NCBI GenBank assembly: GCA_015501055.1
Contig: JADNYV010000626.1
Span: forward strand, 1-19,656
Source of the DNA: Mucidula mucida
Taxonomy: Eukaryota; Basidiomycota; Agaricomycetes; Agaricales; Physalacriaceae
DNA length: 19,656 nt
Direction: 5' to 3'
Part shown: positions 1-10,473 of the stretch, one piece after another
How the letters are laid out: every line of letters starts with the position of its first letter
Numbering within the stretch: the stretch's first letter is position 1
The notes under the pieces: model-generated
What the model saw: the letters and a program-made list of their open reading frames with translations, nothing else
Told to the model about the DNA's origin: nothing
Databases searched by the model: none
Translations under genes and position numbers: made by a program

Positions 1-384
1 GAGCTCTTCTCCCGCCTGAGTGCGGCCGTCTCTCGGTCGGGCCACTCTGAGCGCTTTACAAACTCGTATTTTTCGGCAACGTTCTCGGTAGACTTGCTGG
101 ACGGACCGGCCTCCGTCGAGTCCTTGAAGAGACGTAGCGTCGCGGCCACCTTGCGTCCGAGCGGCGGATGCACGTCGGTCGAGCTCTCGGATCGTAAGAG
201 ATGGGGCCTGGAGGGTGCATGGTCATAGGCGGGTAGACTTGCGATAGATTTCTGTGGTGTAGCCATCGTCGTCGGTGGAATCGCCTACGCGGGACTTGGC
301 CTTGGTGCGGTTGTATTTCTTGGTCGTCGTAGTCGCCGTCGTTGTCGGCGAGCTCAGCGGGAAATGGTACTGCTGCGGGCCCAT
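1..384 (-). CDS. N-terminal part of unrecognised, probably disordered conserved protein (runs off left edge)
   Basis: The reading frame starts at the ATG complementary to 382-384 (protein begins MGPQQYHFPLSS) and continues past base 1. About 127 residues are visible. They contain a Thr-rich run (residues about 13-20), a basic patch KKYNRTKAKSR, an acidic DSTDDDG segment, and then a more conserved-looking stretch with KVAATLRLFK and, near the edge, EFVKRSEWPDRE. No signal peptide, membrane segment or catalytic motif is visible. The frame breaks once at about 237-243 (CGCAAGT); the protein reads on sensibly one frame over, so one base has probably been gained or lost there. I do not recognise the family. 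The stretch could be the regulatory N-terminus of a larger signalling protein, but this is a guess. Frame-consistent composition over the whole 384 bases supports real coding. Confidence 0.5.
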
Positions 385-2502
385 GCAATGCGAATGTGGC
401 GGCCAATTTACCAAAAAAGAGCAGAACACCAAAACGTCGCTGGACGTCTTTCTTTAAAACTTCGATCCCAGGGTCAAAATGTCCACTCGCGTCACGTGGA
501 TTGCGACGAACGTTGTTTGGTTACGGCAGTTCTCCAACGTGCCGCCCAGTAGCGATGTTCCCTCCTCCCTCGTATCGATCCGCTTGTCAATAGATAGGCC
601 TCCAACTGCCTGTTCTCCTGCTTCCTTCACTAGAACTACACTGATTCTGTTCGCGGCTCACAAGATCGACGCCAAAACCGATCATCATTGACACTGACAG
701 CAGGCACTCTGTTTATTTCTTGCACAAAGCCCTCTCTCTCACTATCACGAGAGCGTGACTGCTCCATCAATCTCCGTCATCTCTTCCTTAGGCTGTCTCT
801 AAATAGACCATTGAACTGTGTTTCTTGCTAGGCGCGCAACTTGTACAACTATATGTGTCGTATCAGTCCCCGCGTCACATGTGGGGGGCGGTATAGGAGA
901 CGAACATGGGGCACACATCTGATACAGTACGACACGAGCGCTCCCCGCGCACACACTCACCCAAGTATCTTTCAGCAAATACCTCGGTAACGTCAGTCGT
1001 AAATCACATCACCTCGCCTCACCCCGCTCTCAGTCTGGTCAATCATTACTCGCGATACCTCGTCCCTCGTATGAACGACCCCCAATGGGTCTTTCATCTC
1101 GTATAGCACGTACGGCAACATCATCGTTTCCTACCACGTTCTTCCTTAGATGGCCGGGTTGGCGTTGTCTAATCATATGCCTCACCATCATGAAAAGTAT
1201 AACGTCCTACAGAATCCCACGACGCTCATCCCGTCTACGTAATGACCCGACCAGCATTCTGAGTGATGCACGAGCACATTCATTTCATTTCTGCAAATCC
1301 TCTCTGTAATCCCGGATCGAACTCTTCAGGCTCCTCGCCGTTATCGAACACGTCAAAACCTGCGTCATCTGTCAGTTACACACCCAGACATTCGGAGTGA
1401 ACAAACGACACCGAAATCAGCGATGCCGTTCCGACGAAAATCAATTGTGTCAGAACGGCACTTTTGTGGCACCATTTTGTCACATTTCATCAAAGTCACT
1501 GAAATAGTAGAACTTGAGCCCCAACAATAATTCAAGTTGCAGCGCGGAATGATTTCTGGCATCAGATCTTTTATCGCCCGCCATCAAGTCATCAGATACG
1601 AGACATAATTTCACCTCGCTGTTTCCCGCCGCTCTCTGCCAAAAGACGGCAGCAGGTTTTCGCTCATGTGCATGTTGAACTTCGGGTTTTTTGAACTCCG
1701 CCAGTGTGAGCTCTCTCCATCAATCCCAAATCCCCTTGAAGTCCCCTGCACTCCACTTGGCTCGGCCCCTGCAATCACTCGCACAGCACAGTGGCAGTCA
1801 GGTGCTGCTTGAGCCCTCAGGTTACTGCCGGTCTGCCACACCAATATATGGCCCGGAATGAAGCCTGACGACAGCAAGGAGAAGACAGTTATGGGAACGA
1901 GACCTTGACTGGACGAGGGCGAGGACGAGAGCCACTTGCAACACTGATGACTGACCTGCCATGCACTACGCTAACCCAATAAGGATGATGTCTGCCTAAC
2001 CAAACGAGGATGATACCAGACGGCAACATTGCGATATGGGGACTCCAGAGGCTATGCAAATGCTGACAACAATCACAACTTCGACATTCACAGCGCTAGT
2101 CCGCGACGACGCCTAGCTGGTGACCAACACAATAAGCTTGCGGACGAGACACGAACAATGAGCCCACAACCGCAATCAGCCTATGGCGTGATCACCCAAA
2201 CACACGACACCGACCAGCCTATGACAATGATCTCTGCGACCATCCTGAGTCTGCGGCCAACAACTTTGATAAGCATGGGACGACATGCGACGAAGCAGCG
2301 GCGAGCGGCGAGAGGCTACAAGCAGCTACAACACTGTGCGTCAAACAAGCGAGCTCTGAGCAGTGATGACTTCTAGCGGTCGTAACTCAGTGACGCTGAC
2401 ATACTTAGGTGCTATAGCGAGGGTGTCAAAGGCTGCGGGTTGGACGCTTCTCGCCGTCGTTGCGAAAAAGGTGAGATTTCATTATCTTAGTATTTACCGC
2501 TC
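385..2502. other. Long stretch without a convincing gene
   Basis: All frames here are broken into short pieces with no recognisable domain, no matched introns and ordinary composition. The longest open stretches (for example 2029-2376 on the plus strand and 1611-1877 on the minus strand) lack any family resemblance. The part nearest 384 is probably the promoter of the leftward gene and has a CACGTG at 493-498. A small imperfect hairpin lies at 1423-1461. Degraded transposon sequence is possible but could not be shown. Confidence 0.5.
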
Positions 2503-2521
2503 TACTGTACTAACGCGACCG
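2503..2521 (+). repeat. Left terminal inverted repeat of the 259-bp element
   Basis: This is a perfect 19-base inverted match to 2743-2761. A weaker match extends to about 2542. Confidence 0.85.
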
Positions 2522-2742
2522 TTAATTCACATAATGCGTCACAGGGCCCCGTGAAGTGAACTAATTCGGCTTCCATAACGCGTAACAATGGTAAATTTTG
2601 TCGGGATCAGCCCAAATGCAGAAATTTTCACCGCGGCAGCTCGCACCGCCGCCTCCCGCGGCTCCCAATATGGTCTATGGACCCTGGATGAACTACTAGT
2701 AATTTAGTTCACAATCATAACGTGTAACATGCCGTGAAGATC

Positions 2743-2761
2743 CGGTCGCGTTAGTACAGTA
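2743..2761 (-). repeat. Right terminal inverted repeat of the 259-bp element
   Basis: This is the exact reverse complement of 2503-2521, with the imperfect extension running inward to about 2722. Confidence 0.85.
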
Positions 2762-3684
2762 ATTTCGGCCTATGCTTCTAGATGCACTCATCCATCTGGA
2801 TGACAACAGCAGGTGCGGTGACAAACACGTTGGGATTCATTTATAGCGGCGACGGATTCGAACAAGTGATTATGTTTCCTTACGGTATTGAGCCATTGCT
2901 CATTCAACATTTCCAGGTCCTCATAGATGGGTCTCCTATTCCCTGGGTTGTTTTTGGGGTATCATTAAGAATGCCTCATGTCTTTGTATACCGTATATAA
3001 TACATATGCATTTCCTACATCATTTCGAGCAGTGGATACAATGACAATGGCACCCTAGCAGTAGTAAGAGGCCGGGACAGGACCCTATCTCGAGACACCG
3101 GCGCGTTACATTTCAGGTATGTGCCGAAATTATATCTCTGACAGTAACGTATGTCTGGTACTTTCATGTCACATTTTTGGTACCCGTCAAATTTACGCCG
3201 GATCGGTGTCGCGGATGTCCACCTGTGTACAGTTACAGTGCCTAGAAGATCAAAAGCATCCGGATACATCTCCTATGAATTGATCCAGAGATGAAACAGT
3301 ACAGTGGAGGCAAGTGAGCCGTTGAGAGTTTATCTGTGAACAGATAAGGGTACCTATGAGTTTGTGAAGCTTATGAGTATTATCAAGCGTCTTCCCAGGA
3401 TCCACAACTCTTGTTCATGTGAGAATCATGTTCTTTGCGGTGTCCTCAGTTGTCCGTTGTCCGAGTGTTAAATAGTCCGACAGTATCCGGATGACAAATC
3501 AATGTCCGCACAATGAGCCTGAGTTCACCGAGTTCGCTTTTCTCTTTGGATCAACTCGACTCAGTTATCCGCCTTGCCTTGGGCTGGCCCACTGGAAGGT
3601 CAAAATGATAGGCAGATTCCTTTAGCCAACCCTATTTCTGAAACATCACATGGTTCTTGTACAAACAACTATCAATAAAAATGG
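2762..3684. other. Intergenic region upstream of the 3814-5894 gene
   Basis: No gene is supported here. The sequence becomes AT-richer toward 3684. A minus-strand open stretch at 3015-3269 shows no domain or composition that would mark it as coding. A short direct repeat TTGTCCGTTGTCCG lies near 3449. The last few hundred bases are probably the promoter of the next gene. Confidence 0.45.
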
Positions 3685-3692
3685 TATATAAT
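3685..3692 (+). promoter_or_regulatory. TATA box of the 3814-5894 gene
   Basis: TATATAAT lies about 120 bases upstream of the ATG at 3814, followed by a pyrimidine-rich tract (3716-3806) typical of fungal transcript leaders. The ATG at 3697 is only about 12 bases after the TATA box, too close to be in the transcript, which is why the ATG at 3814 is preferred. Confidence 0.5.
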
Positions 3693-3813
3693 CTGTATGA
3701 TTCTTGGAAACCAATTTCTCCCTACTTTTCTCCTGCCAACTGGTGTTCTAAGGCACTTTAACTTTTCTTTTGCTCTTCCCTACTTACAAGTCTCTCTTCT
3801 TTTAGGATTTGAG

Positions 3814-5894
3814 ATGTCTTTCAAGCCTGATTTTAGTAATCCTCTCCATCAAAGAAGAACAAATGTAACAGATACCTTGCATGAAGCATCTGCACTTGCA
3901 GTGATTGCAGCTTCATCTAATACTATGGGCATTGCTTCTGCTGAGTCCACCATGCCAGGTTCATCCAATATCATTCCAACCATTGCAGAGGTTGGTGCCT
4001 CTTCCGGATGCCGGACTAGTCTGACCAGCTCTCAGCATCAACACCGGGGCCAACATGCACACAACATTGTTTCGCGACCATTAAAGAAAAACAACCAAAA
4101 TTTTTTCGGAGGACATTCACATACTTTCCTGCATGGTCGCAAAGAATTGTTCGATGCACAGATTCGCAACAATCTGGGACCGTTGCGAAGATTGTTGCTG
4201 GGCGATAAACCGGTTCCGATGACTCAGCAGTTACCTGAGTCCAGTTCTCCTTCACCAGGTTTGAACATACTGCCTACTTCTTTACCTTCCAATAACAAGT
4301 TCATATAGATCCGAACTCACTTTCGACATATCCTGTCGATCATGAGGAGCAGGAAGTCGCAGTGGCGATTCTTGCCTCACCTGCAATGTCCATTGACACG
4401 AACAGGACATTGACCGCTCCCGGGCCAGCGACAAGTCACGTCTCCACCGGGATCACACACATGTACTCACGGAATTCATCAACAATACCCGTCGCACCTC
4501 CTCACCATACCCTTCGCCATGATACACCGGAAAGACTCAATCGAGGATCTCCCCCAATCTGCCCCCCGACTGATCCTTGTCTTCCCAATCTACTTATTCA
4601 TACCCCATCTCCCTCTCCTCCTCGCTCCTCCTACTTCCCTATTCAAGGCAGGGAACAAGAGCAACTTAGTCCGCCCTCTACGCCAACCCTCCCTAAATCC
4701 CCGCTCTTCAAACATCATCATGCTTCCGCTGAAGAAAGTATCAAAGTACCCTCTTTGAACCCACTTCCTTCCCAGGATATCATGGATCCACAGCATATAA
4801 TCGGGAAGCGAAAAGGCTGTATTGGTGTAGACAAGGAATTTCCTACAGCCAAAAAGCTGAAGGTCTCCAAATCCATCCTTAGCGGTAGAGATAATACTCA
4901 ACTGCAGAAACCAAATCAGCCTCATAGACCTGATCTCTATGATGACTTACCACAGTGGAAGAGACTCTTTGAGGATTCTGTCTTGGACAAGGAGAATCAG
5001 ATGGAGATTGAAGAGCCTACAATATCGGCATCGAAGGAGCACATGAAGGCTGATGTTGGCGGTTCACTCGACAGTCCATTACATTTCGATGATGTTCCAA
5101 CACCGGTGGAAGACGATCACCCTCCCAAATTCGACGAGCCCGAAGTAGTTGATGAAGGTTTTTGGGAAGGTCCGCAGTTCACGCATGTGGACGTCGGCGA
5201 AACAGCTGTCGAACGATCCGAGCGACATATTTCCCCACATCCGGCCGACACCGACGCCCCCACCTCCGGAGACCCAATCCCATCGTTGGTTGCCGAAGCA
5301 CTCGAACAACACCCTCCGACTTCCCCTATCACTCTAATAGTTCCCATTTCAACGATCGAACTCCCAGATTGGGACTTTTTCTTCGATGAGCGAGGGCCGG
5401 GGATAGCGGTCTTGCATGAAAATGACGGTGTTTCAATAGAGACATCCCATCTCTCGCTGAGCCAGAATCCTCCAATACCGGATCACGACGTAGCACCGTC
5501 AAGCCCTGTAGCGTCGTCGAGCTCTATAGCACCGTCGAGCCCAGTAGTTCCAGGACCATCGCCGCGCAAAGTGCTACAACCCGTCCCGATGGCTACATTG
5601 TTGTCGTGGAAGGCAGACCTTGCTACGATTTATGAGAGAGGGCAGACTGGAAAGTTGAAGGAGAGCGACCGACGAAGCGCCAGAGACATTTTGCGCTCGA
5701 TGATGAAGCAGCGGAACAAGATAGTAGCGTGCAGTCTGGCAGATAGTGATCTGGAGGCTGTGGTTCGGTGCTTTGTTGGCAAGAACGCGGTACAGGGCGA
5801 GGACACGCTGAAGAACGCGAAGCTATTAGTGTCGCACTTCAATAAAGTGCTGAAGCAGAATGCATTATGCTTACAGCCGAGCAATTCATTATAA
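3814..5894 (+). CDS. Unrecognised Ser/Pro-rich, probably nuclear protein of about 690 residues
   Basis: This is one long reading frame (start MSFKPDFSNP) with no obvious intron, interrupted once. Frame 1 ends at TAG 4306-4308, while the frame that runs to the TAA at 5892-5894 is open from 4296, so a single-base slip at about 4296-4308 joins NNKF to DPNSLSTYPVDHEE. Most of the protein is low-complexity Ser/Pro/Thr and acidic, as in disordered regulators. A basic cluster (GKRKG, then AKKLKVSKS, residues about 330-352) could be a nuclear localisation signal. Near the end, PSSP-type repeats (APSSPVA, APSSPVVPGPSPRK) precede a well-structured-looking helical C-terminus of about 100 residues (from LLSWKADLATIYERG to HFNKVLKQ). 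No signal peptide or membrane segment is seen. I do not recognise the family. The helical tail is loosely like small helical domains of chromatin factors, but there is no motif to prove it. The start could lie in an upstream exon, since TTTTAG stands just before the ATG. Confidence 0.7.
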
Positions 5895-6532
5895 CCTACC
5901 TATGATTTTCATGCATCCTGATATTATATGGTCACCATTTTGACGTCTTGTGGCTCTAACATTTTGACGTGCTTCTTTAGTTGGTATGCGTTGCATATAA
6001 TAATATTTACGCACGTACTGGAAGGCAATCGGTCTAGCCAGTGCATATTCAAGAATTGGTGGACAGTTGAGTGTAAACAACAGAGAATTGAGATGAGCTG
6101 GTATGGTGGGAACGAGAGCTGTGGACCCGGCGATTCAGCATCGCCGGCTGACACTTGTGTGGTCGGATGATCGGGCCAAACAGAATACCCGCGACTCCTT
6201 CACAAGCTTCACACGCAATCTCTCGTTTTCTTTCGCGTTCAGAAGCTAGAGTATTACGCTGTTGGCTCTCTTCTTGTTTCATGAAGCGCCTTGCCGATTA
6301 TCTACTGACACGACAAGCTTTTCCTTGATCTCGTCCTTCAATCGGGTCTACAATTGGGTCTATACCTTCATCAAGAAGCTGCGAGCGTTGTTCTCATGTG
6401 TTCCTACGGAGTCCATATAGCGCTGATACCGGGCCATTCGGTAGCTTCGGCTGACCCCTGATGGAATGAGCGCACTGGCGATGTATATCTCAAAGAAATT
6501 GCAAAGAAAACGATCTTTCGTTTTCTACTACC
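5895..6532. other. Intergenic region without a supported gene
   Basis: This 638-base spacer separates two genes on the same strand. Open stretches on both strands (for example 5928-6170 plus and 6049-6282 minus) are short, overlap each other and show no family features. The part next to 6533 is presumably the promoter of the membrane-protein gene, but no TATA box is clear. Confidence 0.45.
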
Positions 6533-8008
6533 ATGGCCAGTACTATCAGTACATCTGCGTATCTACGACGTACGGTTGAATGGATTATGAAGGCTGCTAT
6601 TCCCATCCTTGCCGAAAGCATCATGTGGAGTGCGTTACTTTATATTCACGTCCTCTGTCTAACGCTATAACCATAGCGCTTTCCTTTGCATCGTTGATCC
6701 TGCTGTTGACGCTCCATGCGAGGTTCCGTCGCTGTGACATGTTGCTCTTATAGTTCGTGTTGTTTGACTTAACTCCCTCGCTCTAGAAAACCTCAGATTA
6801 TCAATATGCGTGCACTTATCCTCATGTTCTTGCTGAGCACTTTCATCTTTGCTCTGGACGTATTCTGGTTCTTCTACTAGACACGTGGGATCCTTCTGGA
6901 AGCACTCGGAGACGAAGGAAAGATTACTCCAGCGGAAAAATCTGTAATACTGCGAGAGGAACAACAGGCACTTTCAGTAGGGCAGTTCACGACTTGGCTT
7001 ATTGTGGTAGGTGCTACTCGACCTCATGTTTGAGGAATTGATGATTGAAGGCCGTCGAAAAGATGCTCTTGGGTGATTCCCTCGTGATGTGGCGGGCATG
7101 GGAGCTGTCCGCGTCGAATGTGGTCGCCAGGCGACTTTTTGTTCTGCCGGTAGCTTCAGTGATGGCATACCTAGGTGAGCTACTAAACACATTTGCCCTC
7201 TGAGTCTGAGAATTGTGAAGGAACACTGGCACTCTCAATTAGATGTATCGCCAACCTGAATTTGAGCGAGAACATCTTCGTCGCTGATGGATGTCGCAAA
7301 ACAATGACCAACTGGGCTCTGTCACTAGCGACTTACCTCAGTCAACATGTATTATATGGTGCATTGGCTGGTGCGTACTAACGTTTTCTCCGACTTCCGC
7401 AATGCTCATCGTTGTATAGGTGCCACCGCGTCAGCATGCGAGCGCTCCTCGCACGGACTGAAGCCTCCACTTCGGAGAAGATTATTCGACTCCTCTCAGA
7501 GTCCGGTTTCGTTTACTTTTCCGTCAATGTAAGTCTTTGCCGACCTCCATCACCATCGAGGATGCATCTAATCATCAGTTGTAGAGCACAATTCTGCTTG
7601 TCATGTCCCTAACGCCCGACTCGTATGGCGCGCAATATATTATGGCCATGGTATTCAACGACATCGCGTGGCATTTATCGGTGCGTATCCTTTTTCGATG
7701 CGCATGCTACTCAACTGAACTGACTGCATGATTAGACTGTGACGCCTATTCTAACCTTGGTTCTGGTCCGTTCGTATGGATCACTATGGGACGCTTCGAC
7801 TGGGCATATGGGTCCAACTCACACGCCTACTGCGATACACTTCATATCCAATCCCGCAATCAATAACACTATTGAAATTTACTCGAGCTTGAACAGACTA
7901 GAATCTCTCAGAGGAAGAAGTATAATTGGAGACAAAGACACATCCGCACAAGACGGCACCCCACCAACGCTTATGAATGACCAAGAAAACTGTATGCCTG
8001 GTATTTAG
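6533..8008 (+). CDS. Multi-pass membrane protein of an agaricomycete-expanded family, interrupted by a stop codon
   Basis: Eight exons can be placed from splice sites and protein continuity: 6533-6629, 6677-6722, 6787-7006, 7051-7174, 7221-7370, 7420-7528, 7585-7680 and 7736-8008; the introns are 44-64 bp. The product has several hydrophobic helices (ILLLTLHAR, ALILMFLLSTFIFALDVFWFFY, then segments around LPVASVMAYLG, GFVYFSVN and SGIYPILTLVLVR-like sequence). It also carries hallmarks I associate with a large mushroom family of seven-helix-like proteins of unknown function: MLLGDSLVMWRAWEL in the middle, EKIIRLLSESGFVYF, and a final helix followed by RSYGSLWDAST. The start ATG gives a short hydrophilic N-terminus. 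Two defects are present: an in-frame TAG at 6878-6880 within exon 3, and a one-base loss near 7340-7345 needed to reach WCHRVSMR in exon 6. The gene may therefore be a pseudogene or carry sequence errors. It is convergent with the forkhead gene, with a 197-bp gap. Confidence 0.7.
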
Positions 8009-8205
8009 CGTACGCATCTTTTTCATTATTGCGCCTTTCAAATAAACGTGAACGTGCATCGAGGTCCCTGTCTAGAAAAGGCAGAAATCTATAGAGGTAA
8101 TGTGTACTAATACAACATGCACAAGAAGACAAGAATATACAGCCAGGATTGAAATAACTCATTGAGGCGAGACAATTAAGTGCAAACTAATCAAGAAAGT
8201 GATCA

Positions 8206-10473
8206 TTATATAGCGACGGGCGTCGAACTCTGCTCCTCCACCTTCCGTTTCTTCGCCATAGGGGGCGCATCGGAGTCGTCGATGATAACAATAGTATCTT
8301 CCTCGTTCGCCGTTGCATTCAAAGGAGCAGGCGTCGCAACAGGTCCAGACACCGGTGGAGAAATCCCTGGCTCTTTCCGCTTCAAACCGCCCGCTGCCTT
8401 TGCACCACGCCCCCGAGTGGCCCCCTTCTTCTTGGCCCGTCGTCTCTCTTTCAGTACCCTGACCATATGACCGGTAAGAACGTCCAATGCCTGTCGAGAG
8501 CCCATGCGCTCGAGATCCGCAATGATCTCCTTGGTGAGATCACTGAATACATTCGGATCCAATACAAGCTTTCGCTCATGTAACACCATATAACCCTCTC
8601 GGGCAGAATTATTAGGATGGGAGGGAGAATAGTCTGGATGAGTAGGCGGGATAGGACCGAGGATGATAGGAATCGGAACATCCGGAAATGCTGGGGAAGC
8701 GGAAACGGCTAAAACTGAAGCGTTATTGGATGGAGGGATAACTTGTGAGGCAGAAAGAGCAGGAGTGGCCACTGTGGAAGGAGGAAACAATAGGCGCCGT
8801 TGTGGTCGTTGTTGACGAAACAGCGGGGATTGGGGCGACTTTGGAATGTATTCGCCAATTTGACTGTGTCAATGCGGCATATGGATTCGGGCCGCTCATA
8901 GGCGTACTAGAATATCCCGAGGTGTTGGTGGTTGACAGTACGGTTGCTGATATGAGAAAACGTTGGTACTGGAGGAGGGCACAGTAGAAGATGTTGTTTT
9001 TGTAGGTGCTTGTGTCGGGGGCACCGCCGCTTTGGATGTAAGAGGTGTAGAAGTTAATGGAGGAGGAAGCGCCTTGTTGTCACCCTTGACACTGCGCTTC
9101 AAGGGTGGATCTGAAAGAGGTGCGCCCTTGTCCTTTTTCTTTCCTTTTGTTTTTTTTTTTTTTTTTTTTTCTTATCGGGCGGGGCGGGAGGGCGGCGGCT
9201 TGCGCAGCCTGTTGCTGACTCTTCAACTCCTGCTCCTCGATGATATGTGCATTCTGCTCGTCCAATGACCAGAAGTAACCCTTGCCTCGGTCACTTCCAC
9301 ATTTCTCCAACTTCTTGAAGGCCTTGTTAGAGGAAAGATTGTGGCGAACGGAACTCTTTAGTCATAAATTAACAAAGAACGACATGGCGAACAACTGACG
9401 TACCGTCCAAGGGGGGCCATCTGCATAACGGTAGTACGGGAATTCCGACATTATCCAGTTGCATATTTCGTTGAGCGTGGCCTTTGAAGGACTTTGAGGG
9501 ATCGATAGATTAACTGAGCATAAGTAAACGTGGGTTTGGGGGTATCTGGTCGGGAGGTGGCTTCTCCTCTACATCCGGTTCAGCCGCAGTGGAAGGCAAG
9601 TCTGTGGAATCGCTCTTTCTGCGTTTCTTGCCTCTTGTTGCCCGGTTTATGTTGTTCGAGTTGGGTAACTGGGGCTCCGGGGGTGGAAGGTGCCGCTTGC
9701 CAGGTCGTGGTGGAGAGGGTAGTACAGGCTTGGGCGGTTTGAGTTCCTCTGGTGGCGGAGGTGAATGGGACGGTTGCGACGAAGGCGGCGAGAAGGACGT
9801 GATATCGAGCGACGGCGACCGCTGTCGGTTCGCCGACGACGAATGGGAGCTCGGCGAGGGCGAGTCGTCTGGCGGTGGCGGTGGCGGTGGGAGTACAAAC
9901 TCAAAGGTTCGGGACGCTATCTGAATTTGAGAGCTGTGATAGAATAGTCAGCCTCGTGTATGCAGGTCATTTCATTATCGTACCGTTCTCCAAGTGGAGC
10001 CCTTGTTCCGCTCCCCGACCATACTCCGTCCACCCAGGCGCCGTTGCGGCCAATAACAGCGAGCACGAAGCGGTCCTGTTCCGAGTCATACTCTATCTTG
10101 GCATGCAACCTGGATACACTCTTGAGAGCGCCTAGGTCGACATCGACCTGTGAGGCCTCTGCAGCCGGTGTTGAAGTCGTCGCGCCGTTCGCATTGGGGC
10201 TGCAGCGTCGTCCGATGGTAACTGAGAGCGTCTGGATATAGAATGTGAAGCTCGGAAAGACGAGGGAGTAGTAGGCAGAGATTTTCTTTGGGAGCGACTG
10301 CTTGTCGACGCTGCCGGCGTCGGTGCCTGTCGCTGTCGTGACATTCTCCGCAATCATTTCCGGGGGTTGGTCGTCGTTATCGTCCGCGGCAACGGTGATG
10401 GACTCGGTGAACCTTCCAAATGCGAGGGCGCCGTCAACAAAGCCGTACAGTCACAGTCACCAGTGAGTGACAT
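8206..10473 (-). CDS. FHA-domain plus forkhead-domain transcription factor (Fhl1/Fkh type)
   Basis: Start is the ATG at 10473; stop TAA is at 8206-8208. Exons: 10473-9984, 9933-9404 and 9355-8206; introns are 9934-9983 and 9356-9403. An FHA domain lies at about 10290-9925 with VTIGRR, SVSRLHAKI and GRNGAWVDG, the phosphothreonine-binding signature, finishing SQIQIASRTFEFVLPPPP across the first intron. A Pro/Ser-rich linker with a basic NLS (RATRGKKRRKS, near 9640) follows. The forkhead winged helix begins KPTFTYAQLI near 9535 and includes EFPYYRYADGPPW, SVRHNLSSNKAFKKLEK and GKGYFWSLDE. A lysine-rich stretch encoded by a T21 run comes next, then a long disordered tail with LTKEIIADLERMG and a basic KERRRAKKKG. 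Yeast Fhl1 (ribosomal protein gene regulator) and Fkh1/2 (cell cycle) share this FHA-then-forkhead order; the FHA resembles Fhl1 more, by eye. Single-base frame breaks occur near 10450, 9535, 9515, 9110, 8945 and 8800. Confidence 0.85.
9150..9170 (+). repeat. Poly-T homopolymer (21 T) inside a coding exon
   Basis: On the coding (minus) strand this is a poly-A run that codes for about seven lysines just after the forkhead domain, leading into NKRKEK. Such runs slip during replication and sequencing, so the length and hence the frame is unreliable here. Confidence 0.9.

Larger units (their letters stand above)
2503..2761. mobile_element. MITE-like non-autonomous DNA transposon, 259 bp, TA ends
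   Basis: The ends are inverted repeats: TACTGTACTAACGCGACCG at 2503-2521 is the exact reverse complement of 2743-2761. Similarity continues imperfectly inward, so about 30 of the outer 40 bases on each side can pair (2503-2542 with 2722-2761). Both ends carry TA, and similarity stops abruptly outside it, which fits a TA target duplication of the Tc1/mariner type. The interior has no coding potential. Subterminal motifs repeat directly (CATAACGCGTAACA near 2575 and CATAACGTGTAACA near 2716). Family assignment from the TA alone is tentative, because the TA could also be part of the inverted repeat. Confidence 0.7.

Noticed and set aside
2029..2376. 115-codon open frame in the gene-free region
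   Set aside because: Composition is random-like (His, Thr, Arg, Asn mixture), no motif, no neighbouring exons and no promoter or family resemblance.
2840..2880. GGATTCGAAC resembling the T-arm of a minus-strand tRNA
   Set aside because: The flanking bases do not form the five-pair T stem, and no acceptor stem, anticodon arm or A box is at the right distance.
6860..6880. GT...AG pair that would remove the TAG in the membrane-protein gene
   Set aside because: The segment would be a 21-bp intron, far below the 44-64 bp seen in the other introns here, and it encodes the hydrophobic FWFFY that fits the helix.
9530..9947. Gly/Arg-rich open frames on the plus strand
   Set aside because: They are the complement of the Pro/Ser-rich linker of the forkhead protein, whose sense frame continues from the FHA domain through a proper intron.
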